DNA of 37,517 nt from contig JAFSBX010000034.1 of NCBI GenBank assembly GCA_017437065.1, positions 1 to 37,517 of the forward strand. Direction: 5' to 3'. A program made the position numbers and the translations under genes. This document shows positions 18,562-29,300 of the stretch, in pieces. The notes below the pieces were generated by a model. The model was not told the DNA's origin. It was given only the letters and a program-made list of their open reading frames with translations, and did not search any database. Origin of the DNA: Lachnospiraceae bacterium. GTDB lineage: Bacteria > Bacillota > Clostridia > Lachnospirales > Lachnospiraceae. Every line of letters starts with the position of its first letter. Positions within the stretch are counted from its first letter, which is position 1.

Positions 18562-20937
18562 TTAATTCTTTCCTTTTCCCTTTTTTACTAGTGCGTGTTC
18601 CAATACTTCCTTCATTGTTTCCACCGGAATAATTTCCATTCCGGCTTTAATCTCTTTCGAAATCTCGTCTACATCTTTTTCATTTTCTTTCGGTACAAGT
18701 ACTGTTTTTATTCCGGCTGTTTTTGCAGCCAGCATTTTTTCTTTCAATCCGCCGATAGGAAGCACTCTGCCTCGAAGTGTAATTTCTCCTGTCATGGCTA
18801 CATCTGCCCTAACAGGAATTCCTGTTACTACCGATAAAAGCGCCGTCGCCATTGTAATACCTGCACTCGGTCCATCCTTCGGCACAGCACCCTCCGGAAT
18901 ATGAATATGAAAATCATGCTTTTTAAATATCTCTGTTTCCAGTTTATATTCTTCACTGACGGAACGCACATAACTCATTCCCGCCATAGCCGATTCCTTC
19001 ATCACATCACCAAGCTGTCCGGTCAACTCTACATCCCCTTTTCCGGGCATCATGTTAACTTCAATCTGCAAAGTATCTCCGCCTACGCTTGTCCATGCCA
19101 AACCTCGTACAATTCCTACTTCATCTGCTTCATTCGCTTTTTTCAGAGAATATTTTTCTTTCCCTAAATATTTGGTAAGATTGGTTCCTGTCACCCTGAT
19201 GGTCATATCTTTCTTTCCTGTTTTTACAATTTCCCATGCGGCTTTTCTGCATATTTCACCAATTTTACGTTCCAGACCACGCACACCGGCTTCTCTCACA
19301 TAGTATTCTATAATTTTTTTCAATGCACCATCGCTGACAGAAAGCTGTTCTTTTGTAAGTCCGTTTTTCTCAAGCTGCTTCTTTACCAGATATCTGCTTG
19401 CAATATGAAATTTTTCATTTGCAGTATAGCTGTTAACTTCTATTACTTCCATACGATCCAAAAGCGGTTTTGGAATGGTAGATGTACTATTTGCCGTAGC
19501 AATAAATAATACTTCTGACAAATCTACCGGTAACTCCACATAATGATCACGGAACTTATTATTCTGTTCACTGTCAAGTACTTCTAAAAGCGCTGAAGAA
19601 GTATCTCCTTTATGATCACTGCTTACTTTATCAATTTCATCTAAAAGCATTAAAGGATTTTTTACTCCTGCCTGACGTAAACCTGTCACAATTCTTCCCG
19701 GCATTGCACCTACATAAGTTTTTCTATGACCGCGAATTTCCGCTTCATCACGCACACCCCCAAGACATATCCTTACATACTTTTTGTTAAGTGCCTCGGC
19801 AACACTTCTGGCAATAGAAGTCTTCCCTGTACCCGGAGGTCCTACCAGACAAATAATCGGGCTTGCCCCATTCTTATTCAAAGTTCTGACCGCCAAAAAT
19901 TCAAGCACACGCTGTTTTACCTGCTCTAAACCATAGTGCTGTTCTTCCAGAATCTTTTCTGCATAAGTAATATCCAGATTGTCTTTCGAAGCCTTCTCCC
20001 ATGGTAAATCCAAAAGAGTCTCAATATAACCGCGCTCTACAGCACTTTCCGAACTGCTTACAGACAAATTCTTAAAGCGCGCAATTTCCTTTGCAATTTT
20101 TTCTTTTACTTCTTTTCCTGCTTTTAATTTTTTTAATGCCTCTTCAAATTGCTCTGCCTCAGAAATCTCGTCCTTTTCTCCCAACTCCTGCCGGATATAT
20201 CCCAACTGTTCACGCAACAAATACTCTTTCTGATGCTTTTCCACTCTTCCTTTTATTTTCTCGGAAACTTCACTTTTTACTTTTGCAATCTCTATCTCAT
20301 TACCAAGTATTAATGCCAGCGTTTCAAACCGCTGTCTTAAATCATTTTCTGCTAAAACCTTTTGTTTATTTTCGTAAAGTAAAGGAAGATTTGCCGTCAA
20401 CTGGTTCACGCACTCTTCCAGTCCCGACATTTCTGCAAAATGTCTTTCCAATGTTTTTCCGATTTTAGGATGATATGTTCCATATGCTTTAAAAAGCTCT
20501 TTTAATTCACGAAGCATGGCTTCTTCTTCATTATCATTCAGGTCATTTTCCGTAAACAATCTGTTTACTTCGGCTAATAAAAACTCTTCTTCCTGCTCTG
20601 CAAATGCAACAAGTTCTGCACGAAAACTTCCCTCTACAAGCACCCGTACAATCCCGTTCGGAAGCTTGGTTATCTGTTTTACTACAGAAACTGTTCCCAC
20701 CGTATAAACGGAAGAAATATCCGGTTCCTTTTCATTCGGATCTTTCTGTGTTACCAGAAAAAGTCTCTGGTCTCCCATCATTGCCTTTTCTACCGCAAAA
20801 ATAGATTTCTGACGGCTTAAATCAAAATGTATAATCATATCCGGCAGAATGGTAAGACCTCTTAAGGCTACCGCCGGAATCATTGTATTCTCATTTAAAG
20901 TTTCGTTTTGTTTTTCCATGTTCATCTGTTCTTCCAT
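18562..20937 (-). CDS. lon: ATP-dependent protease Lon (LonA)
   Basis: A 791-residue cytoplasmic AAA+ protease that degrades damaged and regulatory proteins. It has the LonA layout: an N-terminal substrate-recognition domain to about 210, a coiled coil, the AAA+ module with Walker A VGPPGTGKTSIA and Walker B PLMLLDEIDK, and the C-terminal protease domain. The catalytic serine sits in PKDGPSAGIT and the lysine in IGGLKEKML, so the Ser-Lys dyad is intact. It follows clpX by about 60 bases with a hairpin between them and is coupled to engB downstream. The start is less certain: ATG codons at 20937, 20925 and 20919 are all possible. Confidence 0.96.
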   Translation of the reverse strand: MEEQMNMEKQNETLNENTMIPAVALRGLTILPDMIIHFDLSRQKSIFAVEKAMMGDQRLFLVTQKDPNEKEPDISSVYTVGTVSVVKQITKLPNGIVRVLVEGSFRAELVAFAEQEEEFLLAEVNRLFTENDLNDNEEEAMLRELKELFKAYGTYHPKIGKTLERHFAEMSGLEECVNQLTANLPLLYENKQKVLAENDLRQRFETLALILGNEIEIAKVKSEVSEKIKGRVEKHQKEYLLREQLGYIRQELGEKDEISEAEQFEEALKKLKAGKEVKEKIAKEIARFKNLSVSSSESAVERGYIETLLDLPWEKASKDNLDITYAEKILEEQHYGLEQVKQRVLEFLAVRTLNKNGASPIICLVGPPGTGKTSIARSVAEALNKKYVRICLGGVRDEAEIRGHRKTYVGAMPGRIVTGLRQAGVKNPLMLLDEIDKVSSDHKGDTSSALLEVLDSEQNNKFRDHYVELPVDLSEVLFIATANSTSTIPKPLLDRMEVIEVNSYTANEKFHIASRYLVKKQLEKNGLTKEQLSVSDGALKKIIEYYVREAGVRGLERKIGEICRKAAWEIVKTGKKDMTIRVTGTNLTKYLGKEKYSLKKANEADEVGIVRGLAWTSVGGDTLQIEVNMMPGKGDVELTGQLGDVMKESAMAGMSYVRSVSEEYKLETEIFKKHDFHIHIPEGAVPKDGPSAGITMATALLSVVTGIPVRADVAMTGEITLRGRVLPIGGLKEKMLAAKTAGIKTVLVPKENEKDVDEISKEIKAGMEIIPVETMKEVLEHALVKKGKGKN

Positions 20938-20954
20938 ACTAAATCCTACACCTT

Positions 20955-20992
20955 ATGAAAACGCCGCCTGATATATAAGGCGGCGTTTATGT
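20955..20992 (-). terminator. Hairpin between clpX and lon
   Basis: A GC-rich 10-bp stem (20959-20968 with 20979-20988, AAACGCCGCC and its complement) with a 10-base AT loop. Only TTTT follows on the minus strand, so it could be a partial terminator or attenuator that lowers lon relative to clpX. Confidence 0.6.
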
Positions 20993-21000
20993 TTCATCTG

Positions 21001-22257
21001 TTATCTGGCTTTGCGTATTACCTCACGATATGACAATAAAGGGTCGCTTAATCCATCTACTGTTTCTTTGGTAATTACACATTTTTCAATTGTATCATCT
21101 GATGGAATACAATACATAACATCCATCAGCACATTTTCCATAATAGAACGCAATCCTCTTGCACCGGTCTTTCTTTCAAAAGCTTTCTCGGCAATCGCTT
21201 CAATTGCATCATCCTCAAATACAAGCTCCACATCATCAAAACCAAAAAGCTTCTGGTACTGTTTTACCAACGCATTTTTCGGCTCTTTTAAAATACGAAC
21301 CAGTGCTTTTTTATCTAAGCCTTCCAGTGTTACCGTAATTGGCACACGACCGACAAATTCCGGTATCAGTCCAAACTTCACCAAATCCTGTGGTGTTACT
21401 TCGCTTAACAATTCACTGATTTCTTTTGTTGACTTATCTGCCACCTCGGCATTAAAACCGATAGATTTACGATCTAATCTGGTTTCTACAATTTTTTCCA
21501 ATCCATCAAAAGCTCCGCCACATATAAATAAAATATTGGACGTATCAATCTGTATCAGCTCCTGATGAGGGTGCTTTCTTCCACCCTGTGGCGGAACACT
21601 TGCAACAGTTCCTTCTACGATTTTCAGAAGTGCCTGCTGTACACCTTCACCGGAAACATCTCTTGTGATGGAAACATTCTCGCTTTTTTTCGTAATCTTA
21701 TCAATTTCATCAATATATACAATACCGTACTGTGCGCGTTCTACATCATAATCTGCCGCCTGAATCAGCTTTAACAGAATATTTTCCACGTCTTCACCTA
21801 CATATCCTGCTTCTGTCAAGGTAGTAGCATCTGCGATTGCAAACGGTACATTGATGATTTTAGCAAGTGTCTGAGCGAGGAAGGTCTTTCCGGAACCGGT
21901 AGGACCTACCATAATAATATTACTTTTTTGAAGTTCCACATCATCTACGGATTTTTCCGCCATAACTCTTTTATAATGATTATATACAGAAACGGCGAGA
22001 ACTTTTTTGGCAGCATCCTGACCAATTACATAATCGTCAAGAAATTCCTTAATCTCTATCGGTTTCAAGAGATTAATTTCCATCGCCTCACTTACCGGCT
22101 CATCCTCATATTCTTCTTCAATAATATCTGCACAAATATCCACACACTCATCACAGATAAAAATTCCTGCCGGTCCGGCAATTAATTTACGAACCTGTTC
22201 CTGAGTCTTATTGCAAAAAGAACATCTAATTTTATCCTCGGAATTCTTTCCTGCCAT
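21001..22257 (-). CDS. clpX: ClpXP protease ATPase subunit ClpX
   Basis: ClpX unfolds substrates and feeds them to the ClpP chamber. The product has 418 residues, typical for the family. The N-terminal zinc-binding domain has C12, C15, C35 and C38. The AAA+ domain shows Walker [15 protein letters not shown], Walker [12 protein letters not shown] and the sensor-2 region [13 protein letters not shown]. The ClpP-docking loop has IGF (in KSIGFNAE), the canonical tripeptide, so it should pair with the ClpP encoded just upstream. It starts behind GAGAGGAAAAAAG, 29 bases after clpP. Confidence 0.96.
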   Translation of the reverse strand: MAGKNSEDKIRCSFCNKTQEQVRKLIAGPAGIFICDECVDICADIIEEEYEDEPVSEAMEINLLKPIEIKEFLDDYVIGQDAAKKVLAVSVYNHYKRVMAEKSVDDVELQKSNIIMVGPTGSGKTFLAQTLAKIINVPFAIADATTLTEAGYVGEDVENILLKLIQAADYDVERAQYGIVYIDEIDKITKKSENVSITRDVSGEGVQQALLKIVEGTVASVPPQGGRKHPHQELIQIDTSNILFICGGAFDGLEKIVETRLDRKSIGFNAEVADKSTKEISELLSEVTPQDLVKFGLIPEFVGRVPITVTLEGLDKKALVRILKEPKNALVKQYQKLFGFDDVELVFEDDAIEAIAEKAFERKTGARGLRSIMENVLMDVMYCIPSDDTIEKCVITKETVDGLSDPLLSYREVIRKAR

Positions 22258-22286
22258 CTTTTTTCCTCTCTACTATGCCTTCTACT

Positions 22287-22889
22287 TTATTTTAACTTAT
22301 CAATTTCCCCATGAGTTGTAAAAATATGGTCAATTAATCCATATTCTTTCGCCTCTTCTGCGGTTTTCCAGTTATCTCTTTCTGTATCAGCAGCAATTAC
22401 ATCAATATCTTTTCCACAGTTTTCTGCCAACATACGATTTAACTTTTCTTTTGTTCTCAAAATATGCTTTGCAGCAATTTCGATTTCCGTCGCCTGTCCC
22501 TGTGCTCCGCCAAGTGGCTGGTGAATCATGATTTCTGCATTCGGAAGCGCAAAACGTTTCCCTTTTGCACCACCTGCCAAAAGGAATGCTCCCATACTTG
22601 CTGCCATACCGATACAAATAGTAGACACATCACATTTTACAAATTTCATTGTATCATAAATAGCCATTCCGGCTGTCACGGAACCACCCGGACTGTTAAT
22701 GTATAAATGAATATCCTTTTCCGGATCTTCTGCTTCAAGGAAAAGAAGCTGTGCTACAACAAGACTTGCTGTAACATCATTTACTTCCTCACCTAAAAAA
22801 ATAATTCTTTCTTTTAAAAGTCTTGAATAAATATCGTAGGAGCGTTCTCCCCTACTTGTTTGTTCAATGACATAAGGTACTAAACTCAT
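22287..22889 (-). CDS. clpP: ATP-dependent Clp protease proteolytic subunit
   Basis: A serine peptidase that forms the 14-subunit ClpP chamber. The product has 200 residues counted from the ATG at 22889, 6-8 bases after AAAGGGAG; an ATG 21 bases upstream is less likely. The triad is complete: S98 in [10 protein letters not shown]123 in MIHQPLGG and D172 in TERDNW, matching the standard E. coli positions within one residue. The N-terminal propeptide is short. It lies between tig and clpX in the order common in Clostridia. Confidence 0.96.
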   Translation of the reverse strand: MSLVPYVIEQTSRGERSYDIYSRLLKERIIFLGEEVNDVTASLVVAQLLFLEAEDPEKDIHLYINSPGGSVTAGMAIYDTMKFVKCDVSTICIGMAASMGAFLLAGGAKGKRFALPNAEIMIHQPLGGAQGQATEIEIAAKHILRTKEKLNRMLAENCGKDIDVIAADTERDNWKTAEEAKEYGLIDHIFTTHGEIDKLK

Positions 22890-22978
22890 ATATTCTCCCT
22901 TTCCGCGCATACTGCAAGTTTACTTGTAATACTGCACTAACATATCGGTTGAAAAAATTTTCTCCCTAATCTTTTTTT

Positions 22979-23002
22979 AACCGCAGCTTTTACACTGCGG
23001 TT
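22979..23002 (-). other. Stem-loop between tig and clpP
   Basis: AACCGCAG (22979-22986) pairs with 22995-23002 across an 8-base loop. On the minus strand the stem is followed by A7, not T, so it is not a normal terminator for tig. A possible promoter pair (TTGCAA at 23028-23033, 17 bases, TAACAT at 23005-23010) sits just upstream and would place the hairpin at the 5' end of the clpP transcript. Confidence 0.35.
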
Positions 23003-23083
23003 TTATGTTATCCCATATTGAACTCTTTTGCAATAAATTGGAAAGTTAATTAAGAATTTTTTTATTAATTACAGTAAAAAATC

Positions 23084-24421
23084 CTATTCTTCTACTGCGT
23101 CTTCTTTATCAGCTTTCTTTTTTGGGCCTCTTTTTGCAGGAGCTTTTGCGTTTTCTACTACAAAGTCAACTGCTTTCTGGATTTCAAGGTCTTTCTTAAT
23201 CTGATCTTTCTGGTAATCGTCTAAAAGTTCTTTTACTTTTTCTACGTCCATCTGATACATTTCGCCCATTCTTGCAAATTCGTCATTTAACTCTTCTTCT
23301 GTTACTTCGAATTTCTCAGCTTCTGCAACAGCTTCTAATACTAATCTGGATTTGATTCTCTTTTCAGCCTGAGGTTTTACCTGTTCTAACATCATCTGAA
23401 CATCCAAACCTGTAAACTGGAAGTACTGTTCAAGAGAAAGTCCCTGCATCTGAAGTCTCTGTGCGAACTCTTCCACCATCTGTCTCTGCTGTGTTTCAAG
23501 CATAGCTTCCGGAATGTCCATTTCAGAATCGTTAATGATTGCATCAATAACTGCTTCTTCTTTTTTATTCTTTGCTTCAGCTTCTTTTCTTTCAGCAAGT
23601 TTTTTCTTTAAGTCTTCTTTGTACTCGTCTAAAGTATCAAATTCAGAAACTTCGCTTGCAAATTCATCATCTAATTCAGGAAGCTCTTTTTCTTTGATTT
23701 CTTTTACAGTACATTTGAATACTGCTGCTTTTCCCTTTAAATCTTCTGCATGATAATCTTCCGGGAAAGTAACATTTACTTCTGTTTCTTTATTTAATTC
23801 AGCACCAACGAGCTGCTCTTCAAATCCTGGAATGAATGCACCTGAACCGATAGTAAGAGGATAGTTTTCTCCTTTACCGCCTTCAAATGCAACACCGTCA
23901 ACAAATCCTTCGAAATCAATAACAGTCATATCTCCGTCTTTCACTGCTCTGTCTTCTACGGAAATTGTTCTTGCATTGTTTTCTCTTTCTTTTTCAAGAG
24001 CTGCTGTTACTTCTTCTTCTGTTACTTCTGTTTCGATTTTTTCTATTTTAACACCTTTGTATTTTCCAAGCTTCACTTCCGGTTTTAAAGCAACTTCTGC
24101 TGTGAATACGAAAGGTTCACCGGCTTCGATTTTTGTTACTTCAATCTTCGGAGAAGAAACGATTTCTTCCTCGCATTCCTTTACGGCATTTTCATATGCA
24201 TCCGGAATTAATTCATTAGCAGCATCTTCATAGAATACTTCTTTTCCATACATCTGCTCAATCATTTTGCGCGGAACTTTACCTTTTCTGAATCCCGGAA
24301 CGCTGATTTTGCTTTTATTTTTCTGATAAGCCTTCTCAATTGCTTTTTCCAGTTCTTCTGCAGGCACTTCAATCGTTAATTTTGCCATATTGTTCTCTAA
24401 TTTTTCCAGTTGTAAACTCAT
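23084..24421 (-). CDS. tig: Trigger factor, ribosome-associated chaperone and prolyl isomerase
   Basis: A 445-residue cytoplasmic chaperone that meets nascent chains at the ribosome exit. The ribosome-binding N-domain carries the signature GFRKGKVPRK near 43-52. The FKBP-type isomerase domain covers about 155-245 (DGDMTVIDFEGFVDG… ENYPLTIGSGAFIPGFEEQLVGA), and the helical chaperone arms fill the rest. The tail is unusually basic then acidic (APAKRGPKKKADKEDAVEE). A GGAGG site lies 9 bases before the ATG. A near-perfect promoter (24517-24545) drives it, so the tig-clpP-clpX-lon block can start here. Confidence 0.96.
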   Translation of the reverse strand: MSLQLEKLENNMAKLTIEVPAEELEKAIEKAYQKNKSKISVPGFRKGKVPRKMIEQMYGKEVFYEDAANELIPDAYENAVKECEEEIVSSPKIEVTKIEAGEPFVFTAEVALKPEVKLGKYKGVKIEKIETEVTEEEVTAALEKERENNARTISVEDRAVKDGDMTVIDFEGFVDGVAFEGGKGENYPLTIGSGAFIPGFEEQLVGAELNKETEVNVTFPEDYHAEDLKGKAAVFKCTVKEIKEKELPELDDEFASEVSEFDTLDEYKEDLKKKLAERKEAEAKNKKEEAVIDAIINDSEMDIPEAMLETQQRQMVEEFAQRLQMQGLSLEQYFQFTGLDVQMMLEQVKPQAEKRIKSRLVLEAVAEAEKFEVTEEELNDEFARMGEMYQMDVEKVKELLDDYQKDQIKKDLEIQKAVDFVVENAKAPAKRGPKKKADKEDAVEE

Positions 24422-24516
24422 GTTACACTTCCTCCTTCAATTACCTCTGTGAAACTGATTTATTTCAATCGGATTCTTCCTTTTCTTAAGGTTTCCATAG
24501 TCACAGTCATTCTACG

Positions 24517-24545
24517 ATTATAGCACAACAAAAAAAAATTGTCTA
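24517..24545 (-). promoter_or_regulatory. Strong tig promoter overlapping the upstream stop codon
   Basis: Minus-strand TAGACA (24540-24545), 17 bases including a T9 run, then TATAAT (24517-24522) preceded by TGC (extended -10). The -35 hexamer contains the TAG stop codon of the TM1266-like gene. The leader would be about 90 bases. Confidence 0.8.
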
Positions 24546-24785
24546 TGGGGCATAAATAACTTTAGAAGATATTCCTTCAATCATTCCAATTTTTCCTGAC
24601 AGGGCACTAATTTTATCCTGTGGTGCATCGACAGCGATACTGATAATGGAAATCCTCTTTTCTCTATAGGGGACACCCATCCTTCCTATAATATACTCCC
24701 CATACTCGTGAAGAATCTCATTTAAGCGTTCCGTATTTTCCCGCTTTTCTACGATAATTCCAATTAAAGCTACTCTTGTCTCCAT
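24543..24785 (-). CDS. TM1266-like putative iron-only hydrogenase system regulator
   Basis: An 80-residue protein with the ferredoxin-like, ACT-type fold expected of the TM1266 family (TIGR03959). The pattern RVALIGIIVEKRE…LNEILHEYGEYIIGRMGVPYRE…ISIISIAVDAP…ISALSGKIGMI is diagnostic. In many fermentative anaerobes this gene lies beside the HydE/F/G maturases of [FeFe]-hydrogenase, and a regulatory role has been proposed from that context. No hydrogenase or maturase gene is in this window, so the usual context is missing. It lies between the fused ABC gene (about 70 bases upstream) and tig, whose promoter overlaps its stop codon. Confidence 0.85.
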   Translation of the reverse strand: METRVALIGIIVEKRENTERLNEILHEYGEYIIGRMGVPYREKRISIISIAVDAPQDKISALSGKIGMIEGISSKVIYAP

Positions 24786-24857
24786 TTTCCTTTATGTCCT
24801 CTCTCCCTCTGTCATGCTACACAAATAAAACAATGCTCCTCTGATACCTTCTTCAAT

Positions 24858-26276
24858 TTAACGTAATATTATCTGTTTTGCACCCAATGCTTCTGCATCA
24901 CTCTCTTGATGAGTTGCAAGCAATAACGTCCTTCCTTTTCTATATTTCAAAATAAAACGTATCATTCTTTCTTTTGTTTTTTCATCCAATCCGGTAAAAG
25001 GTTCATCCATAATCAGCCAGCCCGCATCCGATAAAAAAGCCCTGACAATCGCCACTCTTCGTTTCATTCCTCCGCTAAATTCGCCAACCTTTTTTTCCAA
25101 TTCTTCTTTTGGAAGCACTTCTGCAAGTATATTTTGTATCGTTTCATCCGGAATTTCCTTGTTGCAAACCATACTCACATTTGTAAGTGCATCTTCCTCC
25201 AGACACAATCTGTCTTCCTGAAATACTGCTGCCCCATGCCTTTTTGGCACCTGTATTCTTCCTTTTTGACATTCTTCCAGACCTAAAAGCATACGAAACA
25301 ACGTAGTTTTTCCACCGCCGGAGCGTGCCATAAGACAATAAATTCCACCTTCCAAAAATTGTATGGTAAAATCCGAATACACCTGTTGCTCTCCATAATT
25401 TTTATATATTTTTTCAATGCAAATATCCTGCGTTTCTTTTCCTTGTAAGCCTTTCTCTATATTTTCGTCTTTCCTCCACTTTCTGTCCTCATCACAATTT
25501 CTTCTTTTTAAACGCACAGGTCTTTTTCCTGCCACAGCTGCTTTCTTTAATAAAAAAAGAAATGCTTTTTCAAACAGAATGCTCAGCACAATCACAACAA
25601 ATGTCCATGAAAATAACCCTGCTGTATTTAAATAAATTTTAGACATATAAATTCTTTCCCCGATAGAAAAATCAGGAGTCCCTATTACCTCTGCCGCAAC
25701 ACCTGCTTTCCAGCTCATACCAAGTGCCGCCTTACAACCACTAAGCAGAAAGGGCATTAGCGATGGAATATAAATATACCGGATTTTGTTGGCAAACGGC
25801 ATACCAAATACCTTTGCCATTTCCAAAAGCTCTTTATCTGTATTTTTAATCCCACCTAAAACATTTTGAAACATTATCGGAAGTACCATAAGAAAAGTCA
25901 CGAATACAGACAGTTTCTCCGAACCTGCCCATATAAGAAGAAGCACCACAAAGGATGCTACCGGAACTGCCTTTATAAACTGCATAAGCGGAGCAAAAAA
26001 TTCTTCCAAAAACGAATATTTTGCAGCCACAATTCCCAAAAATGACGCTACAACAAATGCGGCAAAAAATCCTGACAGAATATGTAAAAAAGAGTTACAC
26101 ACTGTTTTCCAAAAATGAATTGTAACAATATTATTTTGCAAATCTGCAAAAACCTCTAACGGACCTGCCAGCAAAATGGAACTATTTAAATATAGGGCAA
26201 GGAACTGCCAGCACACCAGCCAGAAAATAACAATCAATACCATTCTTATTTTCTTATTCCCTGCCCATTTTTTCAT
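24858..26276 (-). CDS. NitT/TauT-type ABC transporter with permease and ATPase fused in one chain
   Basis: A 472-residue fusion. Residues 1-250 form a SsuC/TauC-type permease with about six membrane segments and the cytoplasmic EAA loop (ELLEMAKVFGMPFANKIRYI, from 149). A charged linker (about 251-285) leads to a compact ATPase at 286-472: Walker A ARSGGGKTT (317-325), Q353 in VFQEDR, signature FSGGMKRR (from 400), Walker B LIMDEP and H456 in ATHQ. The ATPase is only about 185 residues, some 60 fewer than usual, so parts of the helical and C-terminal regions are trimmed, but all catalytic motifs remain. Importers of this class carry sulfonates, nitrate, thiamine precursors and others; the substrate is unknown. 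The lipoprotein at 29783-30883 is the obvious partner. AAGGATGG precedes the ATG. Confidence 0.9.
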   Translation of the reverse strand: MKKWAGNKKIRMVLIVIFWLVCWQFLALYLNSSILLAGPLEVFADLQNNIVTIHFWKTVCNSFLHILSGFFAAFVVASFLGIVAAKYSFLEEFFAPLMQFIKAVPVASFVVLLLIWAGSEKLSVFVTFLMVLPIMFQNVLGGIKNTDKELLEMAKVFGMPFANKIRYIYIPSLMPFLLSGCKAALGMSWKAGVAAEVIGTPDFSIGERIYMSKIYLNTAGLFSWTFVVIVLSILFEKAFLFLLKKAAVAGKRPVRLKRRNCDEDRKWRKDENIEKGLQGKETQDICIEKIYKNYGEQQVYSDFTIQFLEGGIYCLMARSGGGKTTLFRMLLGLEECQKGRIQVPKRHGAAVFQEDRLCLEEDALTNVSMVCNKEIPDETIQNILAEVLPKEELEKKVGEFSGGMKRRVAIVRAFLSDAGWLIMDEPFTGLDEKTKERMIRFILKYRKGRTLLLATHQESDAEALGAKQIILR

Positions 26277-26302
26277 TTTAATTTACCATCCTTTTTGTTA
26301 AA

Positions 26303-29300
26303 TTACTCTGAATACTTCACATCACCTTTTGTAGAATGTTTAATCATATAAAGCACGGCATCTGCTTTTTGTATTGCTTCTGCAATTTTTTCTTCCGTAG
26401 TAATATCGGTTACTGCTGCAATACCAATTGAACAGGATAATTCTTTTTCTTTCGGAATTTCTACCATTTTTTCCGTCATATATCCTATAATATCACTAAA
26501 GCCTTTTTGTGCTTTTATTGTGTTCAGAACTGTCCGTCCCAGTGCCATTGCTCTCTCCTTATCCTCAAATGGCAACGTAATAAGGAATTCATCTCCTCCG
26601 AATCTGGTCGGGAAACCACAGTTTGCTGTCTGTTTTCTTAAGATTTCCGCAACTTCCTTCAACATACGGTCACCTACTGCATGACCAAAAGTATCATTAT
26701 AATATTTAAAGTTATCCAAGTCGATATACAAAAACGTAACATCCTTTGTTACCTTTTCTGCAATCCACTGCCTGACTTTCTGGTAAAAGCCATCTCTGTT
26801 ATAAAGATTCGTAAGATAATCCGTAATAGCCGATTTCTCCAACTGAGTGTTAATCTTCTTAATCTGTTCTTCCCGTTCTAATTTTTCTATGGAGTTCTGT
26901 AATTGCAAAAGAACAAGATTGAAGAATTCCATATCACTTTCATCCAGCATAAATTTTGTTCTTGGAGCATTCCAGTTATCCTTCATCAAAATATACATAA
27001 TGAAAATGCTGTCCAATTTCTCATCTATATAATATGGCAGACAAACCATGGAACACACCTGTGTTATTCCAAATACAGAAACTATCCTGTTATATTCTTT
27101 ATAGTTCTTACGTAATTTAGAAGTAACAAAGCCGGATCGGTGATTGGAAAAATATTCCGTAATTACCTCTACCTCATGCTTGGTTAACGGTTCTTCTTTT
27201 GTATCAAAACAAATCTGTGGTTTTCCATCTTTATAACGAATATAGCTCATAACGTCAATATTAAAATTGAGCATAAACGTATTCAACGCATTTTGCACAA
27301 GATCACTAAAATTTCTGTCCGAAATATCAATAATTTTTTGCCACACTGAAATAAATTCCATCTTCTTTTTCAGGGCTTCATAATTTTTAACAGTTCCTGC
27401 CTGCCTTGTAGCTGTCTGAATCTCCAAAAGAGTAACTCCTGACAGTTTCGCTGCTTCTTCATGCTTCTGCACATATGTTTTTCCTTCACCGGCTGCCTGA
27501 AGCATTCCCAGTTTCTCCGAAACCTTACACTTCTCGGCATACTTTAATCCGCTTTCCAATTCCTTCCGGGCATCTTCTTCTCTTCCCATTTTCTTTAAGA
27601 GCTCTGCCATGGAAATCTCATATTGCACCTTACTGAAAAACTGATTTCCTATGGAACGCTCCACATAAACTCTTGCAGTTTCCATATTTTCTAACGCTTT
27701 TTGCAGTTTTCCGTTTTCCATATCCACAAGCGCTTTTACATAATAATATAAGAAAATATCGTCATCACATGCTGTATAAGACAAATCCAGTTTTCGTTTC
27801 TGTATTTCATCCTGCACCGTACGATTTAAAATATGCCCCAAAAACTGAAGTGCATTATCCAGATAAATTCTTGTATTATACCCCATTCCAAGCCGATGGC
27901 TGCAAAGTGCCAGTAATCCGAAAATTTTGGAAATATTACAAACCCGCAGGTCATTTAAATGCATAATATTAATAATACGTATACACGTCAGCAAATAATT
28001 ATAAGCAGCTTCATTCTCACCTGCAAGTATACAGTTAATTGCCATATTGTAAAGTGTTTCACCAACATAATTTATCATTCCGAGCTGATAATAAATAACA
28101 ATCGCTTTATTATAATAACTGTTTGCCTCCTCATACCTTTCCGTAGCACAGCTGCTATAACCAAGTCCATTGTAAATATCCGCCAGTTTCATCGGATCTC
28201 TGTCACCTACAATTTCCATTGACTTGTTATAATAATAATTTGTTACCTCAAACAATCCATGGGACGAAGAAAGCATAATGTTCTTACGGTATGCGGTAAG
28301 AAGCAGATGTTCGTTACCCAGTTTTTCTGCAAGTGCAATTCCTTTTCGGAAATAAGTCAGGTTTTCTCCGATTTCTTTTCCTTCTGCCAAAAGCTTAACT
28401 TCATTATCGTACGCAAATATGTATGTATAGGCAAGATGATTTTCATAACCATACTCTGTTGCTTTTTTTATAAATTCCGGTGCAATGTCTGTATTTGTCT
28501 TACAAAAGAAAATATTGTGCCATCCGGACATTCTTACCATAACTTCCAAAAGACTTGCCTTAAATTTATATTTCTCATTCAACTTTTCTTCTGCAAGCTC
28601 TACGCAGATATCCGCACACTCTTTCGCGGTATTCAGATTACCATTATACATCTGCGCCTGCCCCAAAATATAATAATAGCTGAATTTCTTTTCTACCGAT
28701 TTATCTTTTCGCTGTAAAAGTTGCAATTTATCGCACAAAAGCAATGCATTCGGCACATCCGAATACACCGAAATCATGGCGTAAAGCATAAAGAAATCAA
28801 ACACTGTATTTTCATGTATGGACAATTTCTCTACTTCTATTTTACGATAAATAATTGCCAAATAATATTGTGCCTGTTCAAAATCCAACAGGTAATACAT
28901 ATTATTCAGCTTTACCAGATACTCATAAGTCTCTTCACTTTCAAAATGAAAATAGCTTCCCTCTTCCTCTACTGCAATTTCATCTGCTGCACCACCATCC
29001 ACAATACAGTTGTAATCTTCCAGCTGTTCTACGAATTTTTCCCAAACAGACACCATATGTACAGGCTGGGAGTACAGTTCATTAAATGCCCCATAAACAA
29101 ATATTCCTTCGTCATTTGCTTTCGACAACTCTAACAGTAGCATTATCGTTGACTGAGGTGCCATATTTAAATTATTCAATATGAAAAGGAAAGGATGCTT
29201 TTTGGCCAGCGTAGTCAGAATTGCCACCATAGATTTTCGCATCTGTTCCTTTTCATACTCTAATTCATCCAATAAAATTTCTTCTTTTCTCTTATACAGA

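Noticed and set aside
22979-23002. Terminator of tig
   Set aside because: On the minus strand the stem is followed by a run of A, not T.
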